Source: Hemileia vastatrix (taxonomy: Eukaryota; Basidiomycota; Pucciniomycetes; Pucciniales; Zaghouaniaceae). Taken from it: a stretch of DNA of 64,000 nt. Position 1 is the stretch's first letter, and each line of letters starts with the position of its first letter. Where the stretch lies: positions 283,091 to 347,090 of the forward strand of contig JASXTE010000026.1 of NCBI GenBank assembly GCA_030280995.1. Reading direction: 5' to 3'. Below the pieces are notes generated by a model. That model searched no databases, was not told the DNA's origin, and saw nothing but the letters and a program-made list of their open reading frames with translations. A program made the translations under genes and the position numbers. Below are positions 25,401 through 38,869 of this stretch, one piece after another.

Positions 25401-26459
25401 ACCGGCAACTGTAGATTCTTGGTGTGAATCTGTTGGTGAATTCAAGGGTAAACTTGTAGTATCACTATCAGAATTATTATTGTTATTATTATTATGATTA
25501 TTTTGATTATTTTCTTTATCTAAGGCAATATTTGAAGGCACCGAATTATGCAGGAAATTAGACTGATCAAAGGGGCAAGTGATCACATCATTATTTTGTA
25601 AATTTGTGGTTGTGGTACCAGACTGATGTTTGGATGATTGGCTGATGATCTCAACGTCTGCCTGGTAAAGGTGAGATGGAAGTCTCGTCCTATTATTGAC
25701 GTTGTCTGACTCACTAGGAATGTCAGCTGGCAATATTTCATCACCAGACGGCACAAGTTGCGAAAATTTTTCATTTTTTATCTTCTCAAGTCCAGTTGAT
25801 TTGGCTTCATGATCGTCTGTCCAATTTAATGTTGTCTTTTCACTTGCAATGGTAAAAGTTTCACTTGTATCACTTGTATCATTTGTCGGTTGATTCATTT
25901 TGACATCTTCACCTTTGTCTTTACAATAGATTAAGGTAATTTGTTTAGTGTTAAGGTTGAATTGTACCGGTTTGTTTGACGCTCTAATTACACTTGTACG
26001 TGACACTTGTTCTGTCAATTCTGTATTAGAGTAAAAGTTGGTATCAATTTGCTTCTCAAGGTTATTTGAAGTGTGTATTACCTCTTGCACTTTAATAGAT
26101 GATTTAATTTGTTCATCTGGTTCAATTCGCATTTTACTGATGCGTGGTTTAGCTTTAGGTGGTTTAACTCTTGCTTCTTCTGTCATTGATTCAACCGTCA
26201 TCATCACTGATGAATTTATTGAATCCACTGAACCGTTTGATAAATTTAAGTTGTCCTTGTAATTTGATTGATTGTTGGTAGATGATATTGTTGGTGTTGT
26301 TGATTTTATTGTTGCGGTGAATGTCACATCATTCAATTGGTCTTTACCCTGATGTTGATTCAAACAAATGATTGAAGGGTCGACTGATTGATCAGTTGAA
26401 TTGGAACCGTTGGTGGCGTTAACGTGAACATCATTAGCTGAGCTCGTTTTAATTTGCAT
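22471..26459 (-). CDS. EHBP1-like protein: NPF motifs, proline-rich region and bMERB (Rab-binding) domain
   Basis: EHBP1 links Rab8/Rab10 membranes to EHD proteins and actin in endocytic recycling. Two exons, 23347-26459 and 22471-23086, join across a GTGTGT donor and a TTTGTAG acceptor in phase, giving 1242 residues. Three acidic NPF motifs (DLNPFDDEEGE, DLNPFGEDGEDD, SLNPFGDDDD) match the EH-domain-binding repeats of EHBP1. A proline-rich stretch (TVPPPPAPG, SPAPKPPSP, KRQAPAPP) follows. A coiled bMERB domain runs from about residue 905 to 1045 and further into exon 2, with LARKQEELVFARREHKLEQ and LEYEIRQIELIP. A Lys/Glu-rich tail follows. The N-terminal C2 and CH domains of full EHBP1 are absent: a TAA lies in frame seven codons before the chosen Met, and I found no acceptor. 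Either upstream exons are missed or this is a shortened form. Confidence 0.82.
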
Positions 26460-29400
26460 GATGAGTAATTGAATTTGCCTCGTCGCAAGTAATTAAGAGA
26501 ATAATTTGAGATTAAAATGAATCCAAGAGAATGAAGAGTGAACTATTTTTCCTCTTGTATCAAATAGAGAAAAAAAGTGGGCAGATCGGACACATGGTTA
26601 ATCAGTGAGAGGACATTAATGTGCCACCAGAAAGAGAAAGAGTCAAAGTAACTATCGAGCAAGTATCTATTGGTGAATGAAGTGAGACAGTCAGCAAGTG
26701 AGGATGACGTTGACGTTGGCGTAAAATGGTATTAGATGGTAACACTAGTGAACTAATTTCTCTCCTTCTTCTCCTTCCATGGTTTCAATGTAGAACGATG
26801 AATGTAGATCACTCTTGATGCTCAAACACTTGTAAGTCAAGGTGACCACAGGAAAGTTTTATCATGTGATGTTCAGATGAAAATTCCACAATTGACCAAA
26901 TGGAACAAATGATCAAGTGAAGAATGGTTGACAAAAAAAAATATGAAGAACTGACTGTTGACTCAGCAAGAAAAAAAGTACACTCAAGTGATACCTTGAT
27001 ACAAGTGCGACAACAAGTGAACTAAATTCACTTAACGGACCGAATGTTGCAAATTGACTTTTGAATTTGCTTCATCGCCGTTTACTGGAAAAGTAAGTCA
27101 ACTGTTGGTCGATGATGCATGCTGATGCTGGTGATGCTGGTGAACTCACTCAGCTCACTTTACTTACATGGTTCATATCGCTCTTGTAACTCATTTTGCT
27201 CAAATAAGCTGACGGCCTTCCTCTTATCCTGATGAGATGTATCAACCAGGCAAATTAAGATGACGTTAACAAATACAGACCTTGAAGTAACTACGATAAA
27301 ACTACTGCCAAGTACTACTAGCTCATTATCCATTGCCTCACAGACTGGTTGGCTCTTCATCTCTTCATCTTTTCATCTCTCTTCATCTCTTTTCATCTCA
27401 TCTCGTCAGGCAGTGACTGTTGTCACTTTTGTCGCCTCCGTCGTGATTAGCAGTTTCAACTTTGTGACTTTTTCCATGAACAACACACTGCCATTCCATC
27501 ATTAGTCAGTGAGTTGGTAAACCAAGTGAAACAGTCAAGGTGATCAAGTCGATAAGTATCCTTTCATCTGCACCATAAAACACACAAACACACAAACACA
27601 CTGGCAACAGGTTTACATTGCTGGTAAATCGATGCCCATAAATGTAACATCCGGTTCGCCAGAACAAGTAAAATTGTTTAACAGATCGTCCATTAAGATT
27701 GTAAGATGAAAAACATGTCTCAGCTTGTTCCCCTACTTGTCTCAAGTTGTTTCACTCTGTTATTAATTGTATATCCGCATGCACAAGTTCACCCGATCGA
27801 ATCATCAGAACATAATGAGAACATGAGAACATCTGCACATTCATCTTTACTCGTCACATTTGCCATGTAATAAGGGAGAGAAAAGAGAGAGAAAAGAGAG
27901 AGAAAAGGAAACGAAAAATCGTCAGTTGATATGCTTTTGCCCAGAAACTACTGAGCAAACAATTACACGACGAATTATATCGAATCGATGATTTAATGCA
28001 CGCAAATGAATTTGACAAAAGTGTACAGATTGTTTTTGCTCTTTCGTGGAAAAATATAAAATATAAAATATAAAAATGCTTAATTCTCATGTCAAAGGTT
28101 TTTTTATTCTCTCTTCTAATCGGATAAGTTATGACTTGTACTAGTAACGAGTGACTGTTTAAACGATCGATCGATCGACCAGACCCTGAGTACATTGGAA
28201 GAGGATAAAAATGACTCAAATTACAGAAATGAGTAAAGTGACTCAAATGCCGAAAGCAACAGTGCATCAACATCAGTGCATACAGCAACAGTAGCAACAG
28301 TAGCAACAGTCACAACATTCGCAACATTCACAACACTATTCGCCACCACATATACAGCAACACAGACAACACATACAACACATACAGCAACACTAATGAC
28401 CATAATAAGTTGAATAGGTGAATGCTTCATGGTAACTTTGTACCCTTGTGATGTGGACAAAGAACGACAAGAACCAACAGAACTAACACAACCAGCACAA
28501 CCCAATAGAAGCAAGGGTAATGTTGCTGAAGAAGGTTTCCTCTTGTACTTCCTTTTGTGTCATCACTGACAAAATGATGTCCCGGACACTTGAATTTCTT
28601 TTCCTACAATCGATTCAAGTGTTGTCAATGTATTTCTTTGTCAAGGACATGATATAATTTTATACCTGATTTATCAGTACACTACAAAAAAAATAACAGG
28701 TGGCACAAAGATGCAAACATATCTGAACACCTAAAAGAACTCGACATGGCAATGGCAATAGTAATAACTTGACAGTACAAAAAGTTCTAATGGACAAATC
28801 GATCAACATTTGTCACATGTGTCCCTGTGTAGTCTGTAGGTGTGTTATATAATTGCACAAGTTGTGACTTGAGGTGACTTTATTCATGTTCTTGGTTTGG
28901 GTGTCGTGTTCTTTCTCATTTCGCTGGTTGATAAGTGTACAGCGATCGGGAACAAAAGGTTTCCACTGAAGCATCACTCACATCGTCAGTCTTTTTTTCC
29001 TCACTTGTCTCGTTGCTTTTTCTTGTTCTGTCTTTTTCTTTTTTCTCTTTTTATTCTTCTCTTTCTTTCTTTCTTTCTTTCTCTCAACATCCCTGGCTGT
29101 CTCATTTTCAACCTTCTTCCCCTCTTTGGCCCTATTTTGGAATGCTTTCTGCAACTGCGTTGTTCGCCTTCTCTTCTATCGGTATCAGGGTAACAGGGTA
29201 ACAGGAGAACAGGAGAACAGAAGAATAGAACAGGAGAGAACCAGCACACATATATATATATATATACATACAGTGTATGCGAGAAGAAGAGAAAAGAAGA
29301 GAGAAGAGAGACAAGCAGGTAAGCTGTATGTCGAGTTATTTGCAATGACGCAAACTATCCAACTTGTCAGTGTACAGTAACTGGGCCGAATGGTAAAGTG

Positions 29401-30197
29401 AATAGTCAATGGTAAATGGTGAATAGGTGTGCGCACACTGAACCCTGCGTCAAAATAAAGAGTGAAACAAGTTAAAACGAGTTACAACCAGGAGAAAGAC
29501 GACTCAAACGTCGATCGAAATTGAGGTCAAGAGAGTGAAGAGACTGTAGAGACTGTGAAGACTGTAGGAGAGACTGAACGATTGTCAGTCGTAGACTCGT
29601 CCAATTGTCGACTTGTGCAGTTCTAACTGACTCTTCTAACTCTTCCAACTCTTCTAACTCTCTTTCTTTCTCTTTCTATTTCTCTTTCTCTTCTATCTTC
29701 TCACTCTCTTCTCTCAACAACTACACTCGGTACACATCTACAACTGGCAACTTGTCGAGTTACATTCTTTCCCAAACCAATCGGATGAGTGATTGCATTT
29801 GCACAGCTTTTCACAAGACTTGAATTCATTTTTTTATCCTTTTTGCTATTCTCTTATTCTCTTATTCTTTTATCTTATTTTCTTGAATGATTTTCATACA
29901 AATTGTCACAGGAAAATTTGCACTGGTTTATAACATACAATACAATTAGGTACAATGAGTTTTGATGAAAAAATGTTTTTTCCTTTCCTTCAAATTTTTA
30001 TTCAATACAAATTGCACGAATTGTCATATTTCGATTGATTCAATAATTCATGGCTTGGAATATTTGTAACAAAAGTGTCAGACAATCAAGATAAACCATG
30101 AATCGATTTAATGAACAGATGAAGATCACTCGTCGAGCGCGCGACTGAACATTTGGTGAATATTTGGTAAAGATTTTCTGCTTCCAATGACAAAGAC
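26460..30197. other. Intergenic region between divergent genes
   Basis: EHBP1-like (-) and the P protein gene (+) diverge from here, so promoters for both should lie within. I see no TATA box I would defend. A minus-strand exon-like piece at about 27170-27232 (DKRKAVSLFEQNELQERYEP) has a CTCATCAG acceptor and a GTAAGT donor, and might be an upstream EHBP1 exon or chance. Repeats include CAACAGTAG/CATACAGCAACA units at 28280-28395, a (TA)n run at 29249-29271, and CTTTCT tracts at 29030-29090 and 29640-29710. Confidence 0.5.
29249..29271. repeat. (TA)n microsatellite
   Basis: A short pure TA run in intergenic DNA about 0.9 kb before the P protein gene. Confidence 0.85.
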
Positions 30198-32726
30198 ATG
30201 GCAGGTCATGTACAAGCTCGATCTCTCAATCGCAAGAACAAAATCAAATGGTCCATTTATCGTTGCACCAAAGCTGGCATTTTATTCTCCCTCGTCATAT
30301 CTATCGTGGTAAGTAATTAGCATTGTAGTCAATTTACTTTTACTCAATGAATAATCATAAAATCTTACTCGACAGGGTTTGTACATTTTTTCTGGTCACC
30401 CCAACACTTGGATCAATGTGAATGTTCAGCGTAATCAGTCTTTTCATTTGAACCTTTCTACCTCACAACTGGATTCGTTAAATCCACTCTGGGCTGTCAG
30501 ATTGAGATCATACTTTTTACCCCTCACTTACTACAATTTGACTACAAAACAGTTAACAGTCACCATAAATCGTTATAAATCTAATCAAGTGGTCACTCTT
30601 GATGATATTTTCGAAATTCCTCTACCGCAAAAATTTTATAGAGATTTATCTTCGGTCGATGTAACGCATGAATTTTCAGTTTCATCAGACAAAAAAAGCA
30701 ACATCAACGATACCTTTTTAATTGATAACGATGATTCAGTTTACTATCGACTGACAATATCAACTAATCATGGTCAACCAGTGCCCATAGAAATTACACT
30801 GACAAAACAATCTACTCTATCTTTGAAAGGTTTGATCTTATCATCACTTGTATTGATATTTTTGTACACATTGATCATCTTTGAAATTGTTCATCGAACA
30901 TTAGCAGCAATGATTGGTGCAACTGCAGCTCTTGCAGCTTTAAGTATAGTAGCTGAAAGGCCTGGTCTTGATCAAGTTGCTACATGGATTGATGTTGAAA
31001 CAATCACACTTTTGTTCGCAATGATGTTATTGGTCGCGGTTCTGTGTGAAACTGGTTTTTTCGATTTCCTAGCCGTTTGGGCTTTTCGATTTGCTAAGGG
31101 AGAAATTAAAGCGCTTTTGGTGATATTGTGCATTTTAACAGCTGTTCTATCAGCTTTTTTAGATAACGTGACAACCATTCTCCTCATCACACCTGTTACC
31201 ATCAAATTGTGTGAAATCAAAAATATCAATCCTAAAAATGTTCTCATCGCTCAAGTTCTACTTTCTAACATCGGTGGTGCTGCAACTCCTGTTGGTGATC
31301 CACCAAATGTCATCATCATCAATTCAAAAATCGCCAAAAAACTGGTATGTTGATACTTGACTATTTTACACTGATTGTTAACTCAAGATGATGATCATCA
31401 AATTGATTTATTCACCTTTTTCAGGGGCTTGACTTCACTTCATTCACTCTTCATTTAGGCCCAGGTGTAATTCTTGCTATATTTTCATCAATGACTTTAA
31501 TTTTGTACATGTTTAGAGATGAAACTGTCTTCAACTTCAAAGAACCAACTGAATTAGTGGGTAAGTTTAACTTGTTGAAAATTATCGATTGTTCCAATGA
31601 AAAGTGAAAATTCTTCTCCAACATCAATTCAGACCTTCGCCATGAACTGGAAACATGGAAAAAAGCTCACAACTCACTCAAAGGTGTTACCAAAGACGAA
31701 AGAACTGTTCAAAAAATTTTAAGAAGAAAAGTTATGGCCCTTGATTCACTTCTCCATCAGTAAGTGTACTTTATTGTCTGTAGTTAATTGTTGAATTCCA
31801 TCGTTCTTTTTAAATTCCATCATCATCATCATCATCATCACAGGAAACTTGTTGAAGAAGCTCAAAGTAACGATACTACTTACGAATCAAAGTTAGCTGA
31901 TTTACAGCGAAAATACAAAATTCGAAACATGGTACTGTTGATCAAAACATTATTTGTTTTGTCACTCGTTTTATTTCTATTCTTTTTACAAGGTTTACCA
32001 CAAGTTGATCTAACATTAGGATACATCGCAGTACTCGGTGCAATTGGTTTACTCATATTAGCAGATGTAGAAGATTTAGAATCCATCTTTGCTCGTGTCG
32101 AATGGTCAACGTTGATATTTTTTGCATCACTGTTTGTTGTGATGGAAGCATTGTCACAAATGAAACTTTTGTTGTTCATCGGACAAAAAACCGAACAAGC
32201 AATCGCTTATTTTGATGAAGAATATCGATTGTTAGCTGCTGTATTGATAATTTTATGGGTTTCAGCACTTGCATCATCATTTATTGATAACATACCTTTT
32301 GCCACTGTCATGGTGAAAATAATTGAAGGATTTGATGACAATCGTAAATTAAACTTACCAACTGCTCCACTCATCTATGCATTAGCTTTCGGTGCTTGTC
32401 TCGGTGGTAAGTGAATCGTTACATTAATCATCTTCAAGTCATCTTGTGTGTAATGTAGTAAGTTCTTTGTCATCTGTCAGGAAATGGAACTTTAATCGGT
32501 GCATCTGCGAACGTTGTTTGTGCTGGAGTCGCTGAACATCACGGATACAGATTTACTTTTATGGATTTCTTCAAGTAAGTTTTTCATTTATTTCTCCTCT
32601 TTTAAATCATATTGATAATCAACTGATGTTAATTACAACAGAATTGGATTCCCCGTCATGATAATATCAGTGTTGACTGCAAGTGTCTACTTACTTGTTA
32701 TTCATGTTGCCCTTGGTTGGAAATGA
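30198..32726 (+). CDS. P protein/OCA2-type membrane transporter (complete, 7 exons)
   Basis: P protein (OCA2) is a multi-pass transporter of the ArsB/NhaD-like ion transporter superfamily that in animals controls the ion balance and pH of pigment organelles. Exons: 30198-30308, 30376-31344, 31425-31560, 31633-31759, 31844-32406, 32481-32574, 32642-32726. Introns are short (66-84 bases), with GTAAGT or GTATGT donors, and all phases fit, giving 694 residues. An N-terminal helix and a large lumenal-type loop come first. Then follow the conserved repeats: [54 protein letters not shown], and in the second half [34 protein letters not shown] and a [13 protein letters not shown] motif. The N-terminus is shorter than in human OCA2 (838 residues). 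Drosophila homologues are hoepel1/2. AATAAA near 32869 suits the 3' end. Its substrate here is unknown. Confidence 0.93.
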
Positions 32727-35700
32727 ATTTAGTTGAATTTAGTTGAAGTTGATCGATCAATCAAACATCCTTTTATCTTACCTGGTCTTTTATTTAAGAA
32801 CCAATCTACATTGCATCTTATATTGAATGACTGTTGCTTTGTTTATAATCAATCTAATGTAAATAATCAATAAATAGTTCAATCGATGCGACAAATAAAT
32901 GTTTACCTTCGGTGACCTTTTTCATGTGACTTTTATTTGAAGTCATAATCGAATGAATTTATTGACGTACAAAAGTTCGGGCATAATTTAAGTAGACAAT
33001 AAAATGATTGATCTTTAACTGATAACTTATTAGTTATAAGTCAATATGATAACCCAACAAGGCAAATAATAATCTTCCTTTGTCCATCTTTTACTCAATA
33101 ATAATAATAATAAGCTGGTCACCTTAATCTCTTTTTTCCTCTGTTTACTTCATCATCAATTTTACTCTCAACAAGTAAAGGTAAAAGGTGAAAGGTAAAA
33201 AGGTTAACAGGCAAAGCAAAGGAAAGACTTTTATCAATAACTACTCTGTTCTGAATGTTCTTTTGGTTCTGTAGGTTCTTTTGGTTCTGTTGGTTGTTTC
33301 CTTGATGCTTTTTTTATCCTTTCTGCTGCTCATTTGATCATTCGATTGTCTCTATCCGAGTGAATCAAATACTCACTATACCATTACACTTGATATTTGC
33401 ATGTGAGCAAACACAGTTACTGCATCCACGGTATCATTGATGCATTGACTAACAAAGTCCAAGCAAAAGGAAAGATGGAAGATGGACTTTTTGCAAATTG
33501 TATCGAAGCATCAGACTTGATGCAAAGACAATTTCCATGTCGGTATCATCTAGTAGGTTAATTTGTGTGCTAATGTGTACCTGCAACTGTTGTCTTGTGT
33601 TCTAAGGATGACCTCATGGCTAAGGGTAACAAGAAAAAAGTACACTGTGAGGTGAGTTACAGATCAGTCAAGTATCAAGTTTTGGAGTGTTTCTTCATTT
33701 GCTTGGACAGGTCAGACAACTGATGCAACTGTGAGTCATCTTGAAGTCTTTTCACTCCTTTCAATCTTACCAATGTGAACAATGTATTCTTCTTCACCAT
33801 CAACATCTCACAGTCAATCTGACCAATTTGCAATTGAACAATTTCCCAAGTGAATGTGGTCAAGGGAAAGGCAACTGATGACATGACCATCCGAAGACAT
33901 CCGAAGACATTCGAAGACATCCAAAGAATCACTTGCCGTCCATCCGTCACTCATTTGCCATTTCACCTGAAGAAGTTTATTCAATTGCTTTGATCGGTTG
34001 AGTTGTGTCACATTGTTCAATTGTTCAATTGTTCAAATGTCGAGTCACTTGGTTTTTCTTTGTCTGTCCTTCTATCTGTTCTATCTGTTCTTCTGGACTT
34101 CTTGTTCTGTTCTTTCCGTCCTTGAGAATACTTTCAAGTCACCAGCAAAGATTCGCCCCAAAGTCATTTGGACAATTGAATTGTCCAGTCAGCCTATTCG
34201 ATCTTTTCACTGGTTGTGTGCACTTTAACACTTGTGTACTCTATGTACTTAATACTGTGACGAGTGCAAACAGCTGAGCAACCGATTTACCCATCGTCAT
34301 CAAAGTAAAATATCTTTCCAAATTGACAGTTCAGAGTTGAACTAAATGTTGGAATGCTCAAATTGTTAAATTTTCTTCTCCTTTTTCTTTCTCTTCTTCT
34401 CCTTCTTTCCCTTGATCAGATTTATTCTTGCTTCACTTTACCCTTTGGCCGAATCACATTGAACCATACAACCGTGAAACCAGTGAACCGATGAATGTCG
34501 ATGAATCAAGTATACACTGTACCTTGTGTGCAAGAGAGAAAGGTTATCCATGTTGGCCGTTCTTCTTGTTTAATTCTTTCTTTTCCTTTATTTTGTTCTT
34601 TCATTTTGTCCCTGACTTTTTTTCCTTCTTCTTCCTCTTCTTCTTTATTTCTTTCCTTCTCTCTTGTCTCCTCCCTTCTGGTGGCAGGTTTGATGTGTGT
34701 GATTTATGTGATTTATGTCCAGTGCAAATGACTGAGTGTGTGACATGAAAACCAAAAACCTTTTTACCGTTTTTTCTTTCCCTCACCTGACAGCAATAAT
34801 GTCCACCACCAGGACCAAAAGTGAAATACCAAAAGTTCACCAAAAGTTCTTTTTTTACCTGTCTTTCATTCTTTCTTTTTTTCCTTTTTTTCCTTTCTTT
34901 CTTAGAATTACATTTTATTGTGCTTCAGTTGAAATCATCTTTCATCCTTACATTTCATTGGTTTAGATGAATCAGATAACTTTCTTTCAACTTATTCATT
35001 GTATGTTGTTGTACATCTTTTATTTCTTCTTCTTTTTATTTTTTTCCCTTTTGCCCTGGTGACATGTTTCAACATCAATTACCAATTATTTGTTCTGATA
35101 CAAAACAATTATTTACATAATATCCAGTGACATTAAATTACGAGGAAAAGAAAGAAACTCACACACATGTAGATGATGTGAAATATCGAATAAAATGAAA
35201 TGTTGAATACAATTGACCAAGTTGACGATGATTGAATTTACTTTTTGTCGCCAAAGACGACCTTGAGTCCAATGAAAGACAGTCAAGTTGGATAAAGTCT
35301 TTCTTTATGCTGCATGAAGAAGAAGAAGAAGAAGAAAAGAAGAACCAACAAAATAACAGAACAGGCAGAACAGGCAGAACAAGTGTTGCAAGAACATAGA
35401 AAAGAGAGAAAACACGAAAGAACACGAATAGAAGGAGAATGTTCTACAAAATAAAAAGATTAATAGAACAAAAGAAAACCACATCGATGCATGTAAAGAT
35501 AAGACTGAATTGTTAATTGAATTTCACTGTTTCTCTTTCGTGCTTGGATAGTTGAACAGGTAAACTGTTTTCTCTTCATCATCAAAGTATATACTATTGA
35601 GTAGAACTGTGGACAAGAACTATTGACTACAGAGTGCAGGTCTATTGACAAGGTACCGTAAGATTGGATGCATTGGATGTCAGGCCAAGATGTCGCCTGA

Positions 35701-37843
35701 GAATCCTGTGAGAGCAATTATTCATCGGAAGACAGACAGGTATATCCAGTGTATCTTTTTTGTGAATCTGGTCAATCCGGTGAATCTATTGTATCTCTCG
35801 GTAACAAAAGTAACGAGCAACAATAAACAACCTGGATATTGCAGTGTCGAATGTCACTGACAAGTAAAACTTGTCTCTGTCTCTGTGTCTTTCTCTCGGT
35901 AAATGTGAGTGTGTATGTCAGGCATCTTTTTCCGATTGATCACTAATTGTACCTTAGTTTGACATTGTTACTCCTTGTGAGGTCAGGTGAATCAGATGAA
36001 TCAGGTGAATCAGGTAACCAGTGTAATTTATACTCTTGGATAACGAGAGAAAGGTCGATTATTCTAATTGTCCTGTTAGCCATTATTTGGTATTTCTTTC
36101 TTTCCTCTTTCTTCTTCTTCTTCTCCTTCTCTTTTTTCTTTTTACTTCACAATGATTGATACTTGCATTAGGTTTCATTCAACATTCATTGAGGCAAAGT
36201 GAATGTTGTAAATGTTGTAAATGTTCTAAATCTCCGGAAATTTGTGCAACATAAATTGCCTGACAAGTTAGAATACAGTGTAGCTAAAGTCAGGGTGAAT
36301 AGTTCAGGTGTGTCCTTTGCACGATTTTGTCGTGTCTTTCAATGTGCACATCTCTGTAAATTGTATAGATGTTAAAGGTAAAGATAAAGAGAAAGAAAGA
36401 GAAAAAGTCGATGTGTCGACTCAGCTTAAAAGTGGTAAAAGTCGATGCGCATAACAAAGAATAATAAGGTTAAAGGAGGGACAAAATGGAGAGAAAAGAA
36501 TGAAGGAAAAGGAGATTTTCACATTTGACAACTTGTTCATTGCAATGAACCATCTGTTCATGTTAATGCCAACATGATGATACCAACGTAACTGTCTTTA
36601 CGGAGTTTTCTTTTTACGGGTCAAATGTTTGTCAGAGAGAAAAAGCTAGAACATAATAACACTAGAACATTAGAACATTAGAACAAGGTTACAACATTAA
36701 AACAACCGAAATAGTTGACAATTGCCTGGGTACCCAGTGGTCGTGGTCATGGTTCTGGTCTTTGGTCTTTGCTTTATTTCAGTTGACAATGAAGCTCACT
36801 ATTACAGACAGTGTAGTAGTCAAGTCCATTTATTGTGTTGATGTTTAAATAATCGATTACTCAATAAATTTGGTATCTGCTAGAGTATACTAACACCAAT
36901 CATTCCGAAAATTCGGATATGAGAGTCCTAAGTCCAATGATTTCCTTGGTATTTGTAAATGTTGTTGATGATATACTGATTGATCAGTTGATCAGACTTG
37001 CAAGACTTGCAAAGAAGAAGAAGAAAAAGACGAAAAGGAAATGACAAAAGGACAAAAAGACAAAGACAAAAAGACAATTGCAATGGAAAGATCTACAAGG
37101 ATGTCATTTGTCCATGTCAATCGCAATGTATGATCTTAATCAAAGTCTGATGGACATGAGACGGCGATGACGATGATGACAATGATGATGAAGATGACGA
37201 AGACGACGAAAGGATGATTCAGAAAGATGAAGATGGACAAGATGGACAAGATGGACAAGATGCTCAAGTGATCAAGTGAACAATATCAATCCAATCCACT
37301 GAATCAACACGGAAAGCAAAGGAAAGCAAGGTAAAGATATTATAAAGAGAGAAAAAGGAATAAATAAAATCGACAGAATGTTTAATCGATGTTGTGGGAG
37401 AATTTGCAACTCCCATTGGTTCGATTGGTAGATGAGAGTTACTTATTGATATTCATGGAATGACGATGTTGTTCTTTCTGGTTGTGGTTCTGTTTTATGT
37501 GTTCTGTGTGTTTTATGTGTTTGTATGTTGTGTGTTTGTGTGTGTTTGTGTGACGATGTGTAAAAACTGCATTCCAAATATTCCCAACTCGATGAGACGT
37601 CGAGATGAGGGACCCTCATGGAGTTCATATGTTCAACCATTGCGATCATTTGCCATTAATCATTATTACTGTCACAAATGATTCAATGAACAAGTGAAAT
37701 GTGTCAAATGATCAAACGATCAAATGAAATGAACAAATGGACAAAATGTATGTTTTTTCACTGACAATAATTCAACTTTGTTGTTTCTTGTATTTTTCTT
37801 GTTTACATTATACACAACACTAAACACACTGTGATGTACATTC

Positions 37844-37899
37844 ATTCATTTACTCATTTACTCATTTACTCATTTACTCATTTACTCATTTAATCATTT
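37844..37899. repeat. (TTTACTCA)n minisatellite
   Basis: About six copies of the 8-base unit TTTACTCA, with degenerate copies at both ends. Confidence 0.9.
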
Positions 37900-37949
37900 G
37901 ACTTGTGTGAATGTTTACCTTTTGACCATTAATTGGTTACTTTCAATTA

Positions 37950-37990
37950 TTCTTATTCTGTTATTCTGTTATTCTGTTATTCTGTTATTT
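37950..37990. repeat. (TTCTGTTA)n minisatellite
   Basis: Four to five copies of the 8-base unit TTCTGTTA, lying only about 50 bases after another octamer array. Confidence 0.85.
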
Positions 37991-38869
37991 GTTATTCGTT
38001 ATTCAGTACTCTTACAGTTTTATCACTAGTCAAGTTTAAATGATAATTTACAAATTATATTAACAATCAAATTGGTATCAAGTTGGTTGATCGAATTTGT
38101 TGGTATATATATTTTTTGGTTGTTTGTTTGTTTGGTTGTTTCTAAACTATTAATCGACAAATGTAATACACTTGAGGGCAAAAATTCTTTTCAAGGAACA
38201 TCTCGTCACATTCACTTCAAATGGTTGACACCTTGACATACAAGTATTTTATGATGTAATATTTTATGGTGTACTTGCTTTACTTGGTGTACTTGTAAGT
38301 TGTTTTGCCAACGAATTTGTCTTTGTTGTCGTTGATGATGCTTTAATACCTTCTCTTGTTGTACATTGTATTTTGCACAAAGTTTTTCCACATAGCAAAG
38401 TTATTATTGATCCCTGAGAGTTGTTGGTGTATTTGAGTCGACAATCGACATGTACCATGTGTACCATATGTACCTTGTTGTGCAAGCAGACAAAGGACAA
38501 AGAAATTTCAATGAACTTTCCCTTGACCTGAGTTTGGGATGAAATAAACTGACAAACAAAATAAATGTCAGTCAGTGGGTAAGAAAATCTGACCGTCCAA
38601 TGAGCTGGATGAGAGGATGAGGAGGATGAGGAGGATGAGGAGAAGAAGAAGAAGAGGAAATTTACTTCATTCTCTATTTAATGGTTTAATGGTTGATAAG
38701 GAATCTCCAAGACAAGTCGACAGGTGAAGGTGATGGCGATGATGTTGGCGATGATGATGGTAATAATAATGATGATGATTATGATGATTATGATGATGAT
38801 TGGAATTCGGAGTATAATCTTAATTGTATCTCATTTCTTCGATGGACAATTGGACAAAGTGTTCTTTAC

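Larger units (their letters stand above)
32727..38869. other. Intergenic region rich in simple repeats
   Basis: It lies between the converging P protein (+) and PKA RII (-) genes and probably includes both 3' untranslated regions. The first hundred bases hold AATAAA (about 32869). The rest carries AAT runs (33098-33112), T/C-rich tracts (34370-34410, 34555-34680, 36098-36142), repeats of GGTGAATCAG type (35985-36015), and the octamer arrays listed separately. A plus-strand open piece at 35652-35738 (GCIGCQAKMSPENPVRAII, then GTATAT) looks coding-like but has no family I know. Confidence 0.55.

Noticed and set aside
27854..28514. Two minus-strand frames of about 100-150 residues with hydrophobic Val/Ala runs
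   Set aside because: They are translations of CAACAGTAG-type repeats; no splice sites or family support them.
37844..37990. Octamer arrays as a CRISPR-like array
   Set aside because: Units are directly tandem with no spacers, and the genome is an animal's.
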